From positions 1,922,001 through 1,986,000 of the forward strand of contig NZ_VFMX01000001.1 in assembly GCF_006715285.1 (NCBI RefSeq): DNA of 64,000 nucleotides, given 5' to 3'. Position 1 is the first letter of the stretch; each line of letters opens with the position of its first letter. The notes under the pieces are model-generated. The model was not told where the DNA came from and made no database searches. It saw nothing but the letters and a program-made list of their open reading frames with translations. This DNA is from Arthrobacter sp. SLBN-83. GTDB taxonomy: Bacteria; Actinomycetota; Actinomycetes; Actinomycetales; Micrococcaceae. Shown here in pieces: positions 16,934-25,395 of this stretch. A program made the position numbers and the translations under genes.

Positions 16934-17254
16934 ATGACATACGTGATCGCCCAGCCCTGCGTGGATGTGAAGGACAAGGCCTGCATCCAGGAATGCCCGG
17001 TGGACTGCATTTATGAGGGCGAGCGCTCCCTCTACATCCACCCATCCGAGTGCGTGGACTGCGGTGCGTGTGATCCCGTGTGCCCGGTAGAGGCCATCTA
17101 CTACTCTGACGACGTGCCGGACGAGTGGGCAGACTACGTCAGGGCGAACGTGGAGTTCTTTACCGAGTTGGGATCACCGCAGGGCGCCTCCGTCCTGGGA
17201 AACCTGCACCGGGACCACCCGCTAGTCGCCGCCGAACCAGTCCCTGCCCGGTAG
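16934..17254 (+). CDS. Seven-iron (3Fe-4S/4Fe-4S) ferredoxin
   Basis: 106 residues of the actinobacterial FdxA type. Seen: MTYVIAQPCVDVKDKACIQECPVDCI with the first cluster ligands, CVDCGACDPVCPVEAI with the second, and the usual C-terminal extension after residue 60 (YYSDDVPDEWADYVRAN). It ends the island's gene string and is followed by a strong hairpin at 17277-17312. A dedicated electron carrier in a catabolic operon suggests that it serves the FAD oxidoreductase at 10187. It could also be a general FdxA. Confidence 0.85.
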   Translation: MTYVIAQPCVDVKDKACIQECPVDCIYEGERSLYIHPSECVDCGACDPVCPVEAIYYSDDVPDEWADYVRANVEFFTELGSPQGASVLGNLHRDHPLVAAEPVPAR

Positions 17255-17276
17255 CTCCCGCCTACATCCTGCACCT

Positions 17277-17312
17277 CAGTGGCCGCCAAGCCCTTCCGCT
17301 TGGCGGCCACTG
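17277..17312 (+). terminator. Terminator of the catabolic island
   Basis: Perfect 15-bp arms (17277-17291, 17298-17312) with a 6-base loop, 22 bases after the ferredoxin stop. No long U-tract follows. It separates the island from the creatine module. Confidence 0.65.
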
Positions 17313-17336
17313 CTGCATTAATTGCCCAGTTTCGCG

Positions 17337-17350
17337 ATTGTTACAACGAT
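17337..17350. promoter_or_regulatory. Imperfect dyad ATTGTTACAACGAT
   Basis: Ten of 14 positions agree with the reverse complement (ATYGTTRYAACRAT). It lies about 105 bases upstream of the -35 of the MHS carrier promoter. Possible distal operator for the IclR protein or another regulator; weak evidence. Confidence 0.25.
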
Positions 17351-17454
17351 GTTGCTGCCAACGCAAGCGGCCAATCCGCCCCGGGTTACGCCTTGAAGTG
17401 CGCGACCCTGGCTCTTACCGCCGTTGGCAGAAGAAATAATGCTTGCCGGACCTA

Positions 17455-17512
17455 TTGACTGTGTCGCGCGTCACGGCCTATCTTGAAACAACCACGTTGC
17501 AAGCAATGCAAC
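17455..17512 (+). promoter_or_regulatory. Promoter and dyad of the creatine module
   Basis: TTGACT (17455-17460), an 18-base spacer and TATCTT (17479-17484). Just downstream lies GTTGCA-AGCAA-TGCAAC (17496-17512), a perfect 6-bp dyad within the predicted 5' leader of the carrier gene. It is a candidate site for the IclR regulator at 20354. Confidence 0.55.
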
Positions 17513-17534
17513 TCCAACTTTCATTGGTGGTTTC

Positions 17535-18905
17535 ATGAGTACCCAACAAAACTCACCCCGGATGGATGCCGTTGCCGCTGACGCCAACGGTCCCGCCCGG
17601 GCTGGCAATGGTGCTGACAGTGCTGTTGCCAGCAAGGACGTCCGACGCCGGGTGGTAACCGCGAGCTTTATCGGCAACTTCGTCGAATGGTTCGACTACG
17701 CCGTGTACGGCTACCTGGCGGCGGTCATTTCCTCGGTGTTCTTCCCCGAAGCGGACCGGCAGACCGCGTTGCTGGCAACCTTCGCAGTCTTTGCCATTTC
17801 CTTCTTCGTCCGTCCCCTGGGTGGCTTCTTCTGGGGCCACATCGGCGACAAGCTGGGCCGCCGCAAAGCGTTGTCCCTCTCCATCGTCATCATGTCCGTC
17901 TCCACCTTCTGCATCGCCCTCATTCCCGGCTACGGCACGATCGGACTGCTGGCCCCGGTCCTGCTGCTCCTGGTCCGCGTGGTCCAGGGCTTTTCGGCCG
18001 CAGGGGAGTACGCCGGAGCCTCGGCCTTCCTGGTGGAATACGCACCGGCCAACCGCCGCGGCCTCTACGCCGCCGTCGTTCCGGCCAGCACTGCGGCCGG
18101 CCTGCTCCTTGGCTCACTGATCGCGGCACTCCTCAGCTCGGTGCTCAGCACCGAACAGCTGCACGACTGGGGCTGGCGGCTGCCGTTCCTCCTGGCCGCA
18201 CCCATGGGCCTGATCGGCCGCTACATCCGCACCAAGCTGGAGGACACCCCTGCCTTCCGCGCCCTGGCCGACCAGGAAGAATCCGCCCCCAAGGCTCCAG
18301 CGCTGGACATGTTCCGGACCTACCGCAAGCAGCTCGTCATCGCCTGCGGCGCGGTGCTGCTCAACGCCGTCGGCTTCTACGTCATCCTCAGCTACATGCC
18401 CACCTACCTCTCCGAGGAACTGGGCTTCGGACCTACCGAGTCCTTCCTGGCCACCACCATCGCCCTGGCCAGCTACATCGGCTTTATCTTCCTGACCGGC
18501 CTGGCCTCGGACCGGTTCGGCCGCAAGCGCATGCTGATCAACGCGTCCGTGCTGTTCATGCTGCTGACCGTGCCGGCCTTCATGCTGCTGGACACCGGCA
18601 ACTTCCTGGTGATCGTCCTGGTCCAGATCCTGCTGGGCGGCATGCTCACCCTGAATGACGGAACCCTGCCCAGCTTCCTGGCAGAACTGTTCCCCACCAA
18701 GGTCCGGTACAGCGGCTTCGCCGTCAGCTTCAACCTCTCCAACGCCCTGTTCGGCGGCACCGCACCGTTCATGGCCACCCTGCTGATCGGCATGACGCAG
18801 AGCAAGCTGGCGCCCGGCTGGTATCTCGTCGCTGCCGCTGCCGTGTCCCTCACGGCGGTGCTGTTCGCCGCCGAGACTTCCCGGAAACCCCTCAAGCACC
18901 TCTGA
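17535..18905 (+). CDS. MHS-family MFS transporter, probably for creatine
   Basis: 456 residues, 12 transmembrane helices. Motifs: FIGNFVEWFDYAVYGYLAAV in helix 1, GDKLGRRKAL in loop 2-3, and VRVVQGFSAAGEYAGASAFLVEYAP in helices 4-5, all classic for metabolite:proton symporters (ProP/KgtP/ShiA relatives). About 40 hydrophilic residues precede helix 1. It is followed after 104 bases by creatinase, so import of creatine is the simplest assignment. That rests on context, not on residues known to be specific. Creatinine or sarcosine are alternatives. Confidence 0.8.
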   Translation: MSTQQNSPRMDAVAADANGPARAGNGADSAVASKDVRRRVVTASFIGNFVEWFDYAVYGYLAAVISSVFFPEADRQTALLATFAVFAISFFVRPLGGFFWGHIGDKLGRRKALSLSIVIMSVSTFCIALIPGYGTIGLLAPVLLLLVRVVQGFSAAGEYAGASAFLVEYAPANRRGLYAAVVPASTAAGLLLGSLIAALLSSVLSTEQLHDWGWRLPFLLAAPMGLIGRYIRTKLEDTPAFRALADQEESAPKAPALDMFRTYRKQLVIACGAVLLNAVGFYVILSYMPTYLSEELGFGPTESFLATTIALASYIGFIFLTGLASDRFGRKRMLINASVLFMLLTVPAFMLLDTGNFLVIVLVQILLGGMLTLNDGTLPSFLAELFPTKVRYSGFAVSFNLSNALFGGTAPFMATLLIGMTQSKLAPGWYLVAAAAVSLTAVLFAAETSRKPLKHL

Positions 18906-19009
18906 CCAAGAGGCCCCACGCCAACCCGGCGACCAAGACCAACCCTCATTACGCAAACCAACACCGGCTGCACAACCGCGGCCGGCACCCATTAGAAAGG
19001 CACACCTTC

Positions 19010-20266
19010 GTGACTATCACCGCTGACAACGCGTCCTCCATTGCCGAACTCGAGCGCCTCAAGGTCCTGCACATCGGTTCCAAGGGCAAACTGACGTTCT
19101 CCGACGCGGAGTTCGAGCGCCGCCTTGGCGGCCTGCGCAAGATCATGGCCGCCAAGGAACTCGACGCTGTCATCCTGACCAGCTACCACGGCATCAAGTA
19201 CTACTCCGACTTCCTGTACACCACGTTCGGCCGCAACTACGCGCTGGTGGTCACCGCCGATGACTCCGTCACCGTTACCGCCAACATCGATGCCGGCATG
19301 CCGTGGCGCACCTCCTACGGCGAAAACATCGTCTACACCGACTGGCGCCGCGACAACTTCTACTTTGGCCTGCAGGAGGCCCTGCGCCAGCGCGGCGTGA
19401 AGGCCAGCCGGATCGGCGTCGAGGACGACTTCCTCCCGGGCCTGACCCGCGAGAAGATTTCCGCCGCCTTCCCCGGCGCCCAGCTTTTGGATGTGTCCCA
19501 GGACGCCATGCGCCAGCGCATGATCAAGTCCGCCGAGGAAATCGAGGTCATCAAGCACGGTGCCCGCATCGGCGACCTGGGTGGCGAGGCCATCCGCAAC
19601 GCCATCCGCGAAGGCATCAGCGAGTACGAGGTTGCCCTGATCGGCACCGAGGCGATGGTGCACGAGATCGCCAGGACGTTCCCGCACCGCGAGGTCCGGG
19701 ACACCTGGGTGTGGTTCCAGTCCGGCATCAACACCGACGGTGCCCACAACTGGGCCACCACCCGCAAGCTGCAGCAGGGGGACATCCTCTCGCTGAACTG
19801 CTTCCCCATGACTTCCGGCTACTACACCGCCCTGGAGCGCACCCTCTTCCTGGGCCAGCCGGATGAGCGGTCGCTGGAACTGTGGAACATCAATGTGGAG
19901 GTCCACAAGCGGGGCCTGGAACTCATCAAGCCGGGCGCCGTCTGCAAGGACATCGCCGCCGAGCTCAACGAGATCTACATCAGCCACGGACTGCTGGCCA
20001 ACCGCACCTTTGGTTACGGACACTCCTTCGGCGTCCTCAGCCACTACTACGGCCGCGAAGCAGGCCTGGAGCTCCGCGAGGACATCGACACCGTCCTGGA
20101 ACCCGGAATGGTGGTGTCCATGGAGCCCATGATCACGGTTGCGGACGGCCTCCCGGGCGCCGGCGGCTACCGCGAGCACGACATCCTGGTCATCGGCGAG
20201 GACAACTCGGTGGAGAACATCACCAAGTTCCCGTTCGGCCCCGAGCACAACATCATCGAGGGATAA
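19010..20266 (+). CDS. Creatinase (creatine amidinohydrolase, EC 3.5.3.3)
   Basis: 418 residues, GTG start with AGAAAGG upstream. It hydrolyses creatine to sarcosine and urea. The protein tracks Pseudomonas creatinase closely: LTSYHGIKYYSDFLY near residue 60, NIDAGMPWR, VYTDWRRDN, WVWFQSGINTDGAHN with the catalytic His near 245, ILSLNCFPM, and GYGHSFGVLSHYYGREAGL with GAGGYREHDI at the C-terminus. This is the pita-bread fold of M24, used without metal in creatinase. It lies between an MHS carrier and an IclR regulator. No creatininase, sarcosine oxidase or urease is in the window, so those steps are elsewhere or absent. Confidence 0.92.
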   Translation: MTITADNASSIAELERLKVLHIGSKGKLTFSDAEFERRLGGLRKIMAAKELDAVILTSYHGIKYYSDFLYTTFGRNYALVVTADDSVTVTANIDAGMPWRTSYGENIVYTDWRRDNFYFGLQEALRQRGVKASRIGVEDDFLPGLTREKISAAFPGAQLLDVSQDAMRQRMIKSAEEIEVIKHGARIGDLGGEAIRNAIREGISEYEVALIGTEAMVHEIARTFPHREVRDTWVWFQSGINTDGAHNWATTRKLQQGDILSLNCFPMTSGYYTALERTLFLGQPDERSLELWNINVEVHKRGLELIKPGAVCKDIAAELNEIYISHGLLANRTFGYGHSFGVLSHYYGREAGLELREDIDTVLEPGMVVSMEPMITVADGLPGAGGYREHDILVIGEDNSVENITKFPFGPEHNIIEG

Positions 20267-20282
20267 CCAACTGAACAGCCGT

Positions 20283-20323
20283 AGCGGCGCCGTGGATCGA
20301 GCACTTCAGACCACGGCGCCGCT
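20283..20323 (+). terminator. Terminator after creatinase
   Basis: Perfect 13-bp arms (20283-20295, 20311-20323) around a 15-base loop, followed by TTCGG. It separates creatinase from the IclR gene. Confidence 0.6.
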
Positions 20324-20353
20324 TTCGGCGTCTGCCGCCAACGATAGGGAAAG

Positions 20354-21190
20354 ATGGTGTCCACCATGACTCCTGCAAAGACCTCCGACAGCAACGGCAA
20401 CGGATCCGGCACCAACGGCGGGCAGGACGCGAAAGGCGCCTCCGTCGTCGTCAATGCCATCGCCGTCCTGCGCACCTTCACCGCGGACGAGCCGCTGCTG
20501 GGCGTCACCGAAATCGCCAACCGCGTGGGCATGCACAAGAGCAGCGTCTCCCGGATCCTGGCCACTTTCGAGCAGGAAAACCTGGTGGAGCGGGACCCGG
20601 AAACCAAGCGCTTCCGGCTGGGCCTGGGGCTCATCGCCGTCGCCGGGCCGCTGCTGGCGGAGATGGAGGAACGCCGCGTGGCCTACCCGGTGCTGCGGCA
20701 GTTGACCGAGCAGACCGGGGAAACCAGCGCGCTCATGTTGTGGAACGGGGACGAAGCCATCTGTGTCGAGCAGATCGCCAGCCACCACCAGATCAAGCAC
20801 ACCACCCCGCTGGGAGCCCGCTACCGGGATGCCATGAGCGCGTCCGTCCAAGTCTTCCTGTCCACGCTGCCGGCCGAGCGGGTGCGGGAGCTGCTGCGCA
20901 GCGGGACCATCACCTTTCCGGGACTGGACGACGACGGCCTGGCGGCTTACGAAACAAGGCTCCGGGACGTGGCGCAGCGGGGATGGGCGGGCAACTACGG
21001 CGAATCGTCGATGGATGAGGTGGGCGTGGCTGCGCCCGTCCGGGACCATCGCGGTGACGTGGTGGCTGCCGTCCTGATTCCTGCGCCCCGGTTCAGGGTG
21101 TCCAAGGAGCAGTTCGAGAGCCTGGGGGAGGCGTGCGTGGCCGCCGCCGCGAAGGTGACTACGCGGCTGGGCGGCAGGCCCGCAAACTGA
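20354..21190 (+). CDS. IclR-family transcriptional regulator
   Basis: 278 residues from the first ATG (a second, at 20366, gives 274). A low-complexity Asn/Gly/Ser N-terminus of about 30 residues precedes the winged helix (VVVNAIAVLRTFTADEPLLGVTEIANRVGMHKSSVSRILATFEQENLV, then RFRLGLGLI). The IclR effector domain follows from about 100 to 270 (TGETSALMLWNGDEAICVEQ, GARYRDAMSASVQVFLS, WAGNYGESSMDEVGVAAPV). IclR proteins normally control neighbouring catabolic genes, so the carrier-creatinase pair is the likely target, with the dyad at 17496-17512 as a possible site. The effector is unknown. Confidence 0.85.
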   Translation: MVSTMTPAKTSDSNGNGSGTNGGQDAKGASVVVNAIAVLRTFTADEPLLGVTEIANRVGMHKSSVSRILATFEQENLVERDPETKRFRLGLGLIAVAGPLLAEMEERRVAYPVLRQLTEQTGETSALMLWNGDEAICVEQIASHHQIKHTTPLGARYRDAMSASVQVFLSTLPAERVRELLRSGTITFPGLDDDGLAAYETRLRDVAQRGWAGNYGESSMDEVGVAAPVRDHRGDVVAAVLIPAPRFRVSKEQFESLGEACVAAAAKVTTRLGGRPAN

Positions 21191-21238
21191 CGCTGGGAGG
21201 TCTGTACAACCAATAGCGGCCCGCGGAAGACTGGCGCC

Positions 21239-21802
21239 ATGCGCAAACTGGCCTTCGGCATGAACGTGAGTCTGGACGGCTACATCGCCGCGCCCGGTGA
21301 CGACATCGGCTGGAGTACGCCGAGTAACGAGCTGTTCCAATGGTGGTCCGACCGGGTGGCGGCGACCGGCCTGTCACTGTACGGACGCAAGCTGTGGGAG
21401 ACCATGAGCTCCCACTGGCCCACTGCCGACCAGCAGCCGGGGGCCACGCCGGCGCAGGTGGAGTTCGCCCATCGCTGGCGGGACATGCCGAAGGTGGTTT
21501 TCTCCTCGACGATCAGCACGGTCGACTGGAATACGCGGCTGGTCGCCGGCGACGCGGTCACCGAGATAAGCCGGCTGAAGGCCGGGGAAGGCGGCTCCAT
21601 GGATATCAGTGGTGCCACACTCGCCGCGGCGGCCATGCGGGCCGGGCTGATCGACGAGTACGTGATGGTCACCCACCCGGTCCTGGTGGGCGGCGGCACT
21701 CCGTTTTTCACAGTCCTGGACAACTGGGTGAACCTGAGCTTGCTGGAGACCCGGACGTTCCCAGGCGGTGTGCTCCTTGCCAGCTACGAAACCAGGCGCT
21801 GA
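21239..21802 (+). CDS. Dihydrofolate reductase-family (RibD C-terminal) protein
   Basis: 187 residues. It has the typical opening MRKLAFGMNVSLDGYIAAP, then LYGRKLWETM, KVVFSSTIS, the GSMDISGATLAAAAMRAGLIDEYVM NADPH-binding segment and HPVLVGGGTPFF. The family is widespread in actinobacteria, with few tested members and no certain substrate. The start is set by the family motif; the ribosome-binding site is weak (GGAAGACTGGCGCC). It lies between the IclR gene and a possible gene fragment. Confidence 0.8.
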   Translation: MRKLAFGMNVSLDGYIAAPGDDIGWSTPSNELFQWWSDRVAATGLSLYGRKLWETMSSHWPTADQQPGATPAQVEFAHRWRDMPKVVFSSTISTVDWNTRLVAGDAVTEISRLKAGEGGSMDISGATLAAAAMRAGLIDEYVMVTHPVLVGGGTPFFTVLDNWVNLSLLETRTFPGGVLLASYETRR

Positions 21803-21829
21803 GCCGAGCGCCTTGCAGCAAATCTGGCC

Positions 21830-22002
21830 CAGCTATACACCCAGGCTTTCCGAACGATGCATCCTTGGACACCCAGTTGGCGATAAGGACGCCTCAGGAG
21901 CAGGCAGCTGTCAACGTTGGCAAGAACTGGACGGTAACAACGGCTGCTCCTGATCAGGTCAAGAAGTGGCTGGGCGGCGCCATCATTGTTGCTGAGGGGT
22001 AG
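21830..22002 (+). pseudogene. Possible C-terminal gene fragment
   Basis: After the DHFR-family gene one frame encodes a plausible protein tail, QEQAAVNVGKNWTVTT and DQVKKWLGGAIIVAEG, ending at 22002. No good start or ribosome-binding site is seen; a TTG near 21865 is the only candidate. The remaining upstream sequence is not coding-like. I read it as the remnant of a deleted gene, or less likely a roughly 45-residue peptide gene. Family not recognised. Confidence 0.35.
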
Positions 22003-22022
22003 CAGGCTCCCGGGAGCTCCCG

Positions 22023-22054
22023 CCGGTCATGCCGGCAAAAGATAGGATGACCGG
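22023..22054 (-). terminator. Hairpin after the PucR gene
   Basis: CCGGTCAT (22023-22030) and ATGACCGG (22047-22054) are perfect 8-bp arms with a 16-base loop, 20 bases beyond the PucR stop. Likely a factor-independent or paused terminator. Confidence 0.4.
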
Positions 22055-22073
22055 CCCGTCGCGGACCCGATTT

Positions 22074-23705
22074 TCACGGCAGCCCTGCCATTCTTGCCGC
22101 CAGGTGCAGCGCCGCCAGCCGTCCGGTGCCGCGGGGATCACCGCCGCACAGCTCGAAGATCCGCTGCAGCCGGTGGTGCATTGACTGCCGTTCCAGGTGC
22201 AGTTCGCGGGCGGACTGGGCCGTGTTGCACCCGGAGTCCAGCCACACCTGCAGGGTCTCCAGCAACTGGGACTGCCGCTGCTCATCATGCTCCAGCACTG
22301 CCCGCAGCTGCCGGTTGATGAAGGCTTCACGCGCAGAGGCATCGAGGCAGGTCAGGGCGAGGCTTTCCACGGCGGCGTCCTGGGCATCGATAACCACCAG
22401 GCCCCGCGCGGCAAACCGCCTGCGTACCGAAGCATTCCGGCGTCTGATCTGCCGCACCTCCAGGGCCCGGCGCGCCTCCGCCAGTGACCATGCCGCCTCC
22501 GCAACACGGGCTACCGGCGGCCCCACCGCGATCACGGCATCATGGTCACCCTCCAGTCCGCGCAGGGATTCCAGAAGCTGCCGCCGCTCGCCCGGGGGCT
22601 CGGTGCAGGGTAAGCCGATCATCACCACCAGCTCTGCGTCATCCAAGTATGCGGCGCAGGGGATCCGGTGCGAGCTCAGGAAGTTTTCGACGGCGCCCCG
22701 CAGCTCCTGCGGTGCCGCGGCATGGATGGCTGCCACCACGGCCGGGGAATCCGTGGGGAACCCCGCGCCGGGAGCGAGTTGTTCCAGGCGCCACTCGGGA
22801 GCGGAATTGAGCACTGCCCGCATCAGTTCAGCACCGGCCAGGGCGTGCAGGCCGGGAGGTGTGTGCTGCAGCAGCGCAAGGCCCAGGATGTCGACGGCGC
22901 GTTCCCCGGCCACCTGCGCCAGCGCCGTATCTGCGGTCGGCGGCACCAGCACCTCCAGCCGGCCCATGAGGACACCGCGTACGGGGATATCCACGCTGAT
23001 CAGCCGGCCGGCAGCAGCCCCGCTGAAGTTGGCGTGCCCGCCCTGGCCGGAGCCGTCGTCGCCCCCTGCTTCTTGCTTGGTTGCTTCTTCCTGGGCCGCC
23101 CCGGCCCCGCCGTCCGCGCCAACCTCGCTGCTCCACCCTTCCGGCGCTGCGCTGCCCATGGTGACGCCCCACGGGGAAGTGAGCTTCACGGCCGCGCCCG
23201 TGATGCCTGCCAGCACAGAAAGGATCTTGTCCAGCGAGGCGCCGTGGGCCAGCTCCGCAGCCATGGCGCGGGTGGCGGCGTCGGCCTGCTGCAGGTGGCC
23301 CACGGACTCGCTGACCAGCATGGAGTTGATGGCCTGCATGACGCCTACGAAGGGCACCACCTTGCGCAGCTCCACCACGGGCAGGCCGTACTCCTCCGCC
23401 TTGTGCAGCATGTCGGCCGGAATCTCCGGCAGCGCCCCGCCGGTTTCGATGGCCAGCGCGGCAATCCCGCGCTGCGCGAGCTCCCGCACATACTCCTCAC
23501 GTTTGGCGGGCGAGGCCGTGGCAAGGGTGATGCCGCCGCAGAGCAGCAGCTCGCCGCCGCGGAGCAGGGGAGCGATGTCCAGCACTTCGCTGGAGTGGAC
23601 CCAGCGGACGGGCTGCGCGTCGGCCACCACGCCCAAGGGGTGGACCACGGGGTCGGCGGCGGCGAGGGCGGGATGGGCGAGTATTTCGCCAAGAAACACT
23701 GACAC
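22074..23705 (-). CDS. PucR-family transcriptional regulator
   Basis: 543 residues from the GTG at 23705 (a second in-frame GTG is at 23699; an in-frame extension beyond is not domain-like). Domains in order: an N-terminal PucR domain (about 1-120, VFLGEILAHPAL to VVELRKVVPF), a middle GGDEF-like segment with a Gly/Asp/Glu-rich low-complexity insert near 190-225, and a C-terminal PucR HTH_30 (about 480-540, LLETLQVWLDSGCNTAQSARELHLERQSMHHRLQRI). PucR regulators govern purine or amino-nitrogen catabolism. It is divergent from the NCS1 permease operon over a 106-base gap containing a dyad, so it probably controls that operon and itself. Confidence 0.85.
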   Translation of the reverse strand: MSVFLGEILAHPALAAADPVVHPLGVVADAQPVRWVHSSEVLDIAPLLRGGELLLCGGITLATASPAKREEYVRELAQRGIAALAIETGGALPEIPADMLHKAEEYGLPVVELRKVVPFVGVMQAINSMLVSESVGHLQQADAATRAMAAELAHGASLDKILSVLAGITGAAVKLTSPWGVTMGSAAPEGWSSEVGADGGAGAAQEEATKQEAGGDDGSGQGGHANFSGAAAGRLISVDIPVRGVLMGRLEVLVPPTADTALAQVAGERAVDILGLALLQHTPPGLHALAGAELMRAVLNSAPEWRLEQLAPGAGFPTDSPAVVAAIHAAAPQELRGAVENFLSSHRIPCAAYLDDAELVVMIGLPCTEPPGERRQLLESLRGLEGDHDAVIAVGPPVARVAEAAWSLAEARRALEVRQIRRRNASVRRRFAARGLVVIDAQDAAVESLALTCLDASAREAFINRQLRAVLEHDEQRQSQLLETLQVWLDSGCNTAQSARELHLERQSMHHRLQRIFELCGGDPRGTGRLAALHLAARMAGLP

Positions 23706-23719
23706 GACATTCCGTAACG

Positions 23720-23737
23720 TAGTAGAAGATTCTGCTA
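23720..23737. promoter_or_regulatory. Dyad in the PucR-permease divergent region
   Basis: TAG-N-AGAA-N2-TTCT-N-CTA, symmetric at 14 of 18 positions, lies 15 bases before the PucR start and 75 bases before the permease start. Candidate PucR operator acting on both directions. Confidence 0.45.
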
Positions 23738-23811
23738 TACAGATCGTATCTTGTTCCTTGTGATGGCGGCCACATAGCCTTTTGGTACTTATCCACCTCA
23801 CGGAGGCCCCC

Positions 23812-25335
23812 ATGCAAGAAAAGCTTTCAACAGCCACGCACGGCCAACCTGCCCAGGCAACCGAGGACCACAGCGCCGTGGACCATGAAGCCTGGCTGCA
23901 GCCCATTCCCGAATCCGCACGCACACGCAAGGTATCCGGCCAGTTCTGGATCTGGGCGGGCGCCAACCTGGCTCCCATCAACTGGGTGCTGGGGGCACTC
24001 GGGATCCAGCTGGGGCTCGGGCTCGCGGACACCATCACCGTCCTGGTGCTGGGCAACCTGATCGGCATGCTGCTCTTTGGCTGCTTCGTCCTCCTGGGCC
24101 AGCGGACCGGAGCCACCGGCATGGTCCTGGCCCGGGCAGCATTCGGACGGCGCGGCAACTACCTGCCGGCCGCCATCCAGGCCCTGCTGGTCATCGGCTG
24201 GTGCGCGGTCAACACCTGGATCATCCTGGACCTGGTCATGGCACTCTTCGGAACCCTTGGCTGGGTTGACCCGGAAGCGCCCAACTACGGCTGGAAGATC
24301 GGCGTCGCCACCTTCATCATGGCCCTCCAGGTGGCCATCGCCTGGTTCGGCTACAAGGCCATCGCGGCTTTTGAAAAGTGGACCGTGCCGCCCACTATCC
24401 TGATCCTGGCCGTCATGTCCGCCGTGGCATGGTTCGGAATGGACATCAACTGGGGCTACGCCGGACCGGCCGGAGCCATTTTGGAAGGCTCCGAGCGCAT
24501 TGCCGCCATGAGCGCCGTCATGACCGCCATCGGTATCGGCTGGGGCATCACCTGGTTCACCTATGCCGCGGACTACTCCCGGTTCGTCAGCACCAGCGTT
24601 CCCAAGAAGAAGGTCTACCTGGCTTCAGTGCTGGGCCAGTTCATCCCCGTGGTGTGGCTCGGCGTCCTGGGCGCCAGCCTGGCCACCAACAGCGGCGAGA
24701 TCGATCCCGGCAAGCTGATTGTGATGAACTTCGGCGCCATGGCGCTGCCGGTGCTGCTGATGGTGCTCCACGGACCCATCGCCACCAACATCCTGAACAT
24801 CTACACCTTCTCGGTGGCCACGCAGGCCCTGGACATCTCCATCAGCCGCCGCAAGCTCAACCTGTTCGTCGGCGTCTTCTCGCTCGCCGCCGTCGTCTTC
24901 TTCATCTTCCAGGAGGACTTCGCCGCGGTGCTTGACGCCTGGCTGATCGGTTTGGTGGCCTGGGTGGCCGCCTGGGGCGGGATCATGCTGGTGCACTACT
25001 TCTGGCTGGAAAAGCGCTGGCCCGGCGGAACCGATCGGCTGTTCGACGGCGTAGGCACCAAGCGGCTGCCCGGCGTCAACTGGGCGGGCGTCGTCTCCCT
25101 CGTGGCCGGCATCTTCGCCACGTGGCTGTTCATGTACGGCCTGATCCCCGTCATGCAGGGCCCCATCGCTGTCGCCCTGGGCGGCTGGGACCTGTCCTGG
25201 CTGGCCGGCGGCCTGACGAGCGCCGGGGTGTACGCCATCCTCGGCCCGCGCCAGCACATCCGCTACCTCGCCCTGGAACCGCGCGCTGCCACCCAGACCC
25301 AGCCGGCCGGCAGCCCCGCCCTTCCCGCTCTCTAA
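23812..25335 (+). CDS. NCS1-family permease (nucleobase/hydantoin/allantoin type)
   Basis: 507 residues and 12 transmembrane helices of the nucleobase:cation symporter-1 family. Seen: KVSGQFWIWAGANLAPINWVLGALG in helix 1, LGQRTGATGMVLARAAFGRRGNYLPA in helices 2-3, the WTVPPTILILAVM segment and TWFTYAADYSRFV in helix 6. The start at 23812 has CGGAGG upstream; an in-frame ATG at 23782 lacks one. NCS1 carriers import cytosine, uracil, allantoin, hydantoins or thiamine. The PucR regulator and two downstream hydrolases favour a cyclic amide or ureide, but specificity cannot be read from the sequence. Confidence 0.85.
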   Translation: MQEKLSTATHGQPAQATEDHSAVDHEAWLQPIPESARTRKVSGQFWIWAGANLAPINWVLGALGIQLGLGLADTITVLVLGNLIGMLLFGCFVLLGQRTGATGMVLARAAFGRRGNYLPAAIQALLVIGWCAVNTWIILDLVMALFGTLGWVDPEAPNYGWKIGVATFIMALQVAIAWFGYKAIAAFEKWTVPPTILILAVMSAVAWFGMDINWGYAGPAGAILEGSERIAAMSAVMTAIGIGWGITWFTYAADYSRFVSTSVPKKKVYLASVLGQFIPVVWLGVLGASLATNSGEIDPGKLIVMNFGAMALPVLLMVLHGPIATNILNIYTFSVATQALDISISRRKLNLFVGVFSLAAVVFFIFQEDFAAVLDAWLIGLVAWVAAWGGIMLVHYFWLEKRWPGGTDRLFDGVGTKRLPGVNWAGVVSLVAGIFATWLFMYGLIPVMQGPIAVALGGWDLSWLAGGLTSAGVYAILGPRQHIRYLALEPRAATQTQPAGSPALPAL

Positions 25336-25395
25336 GCGGCACCACTCCTCCTAACGCCTGGCGGGCGCCCCGCGCCCGCCAGAAAGGATCTTCCC

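Noticed and set aside
22074-24158. A 694-codon start for the PucR gene
   Set aside because: The extension crosses the divergent promoter region and the start of the permease gene, and its sequence is not domain-like.
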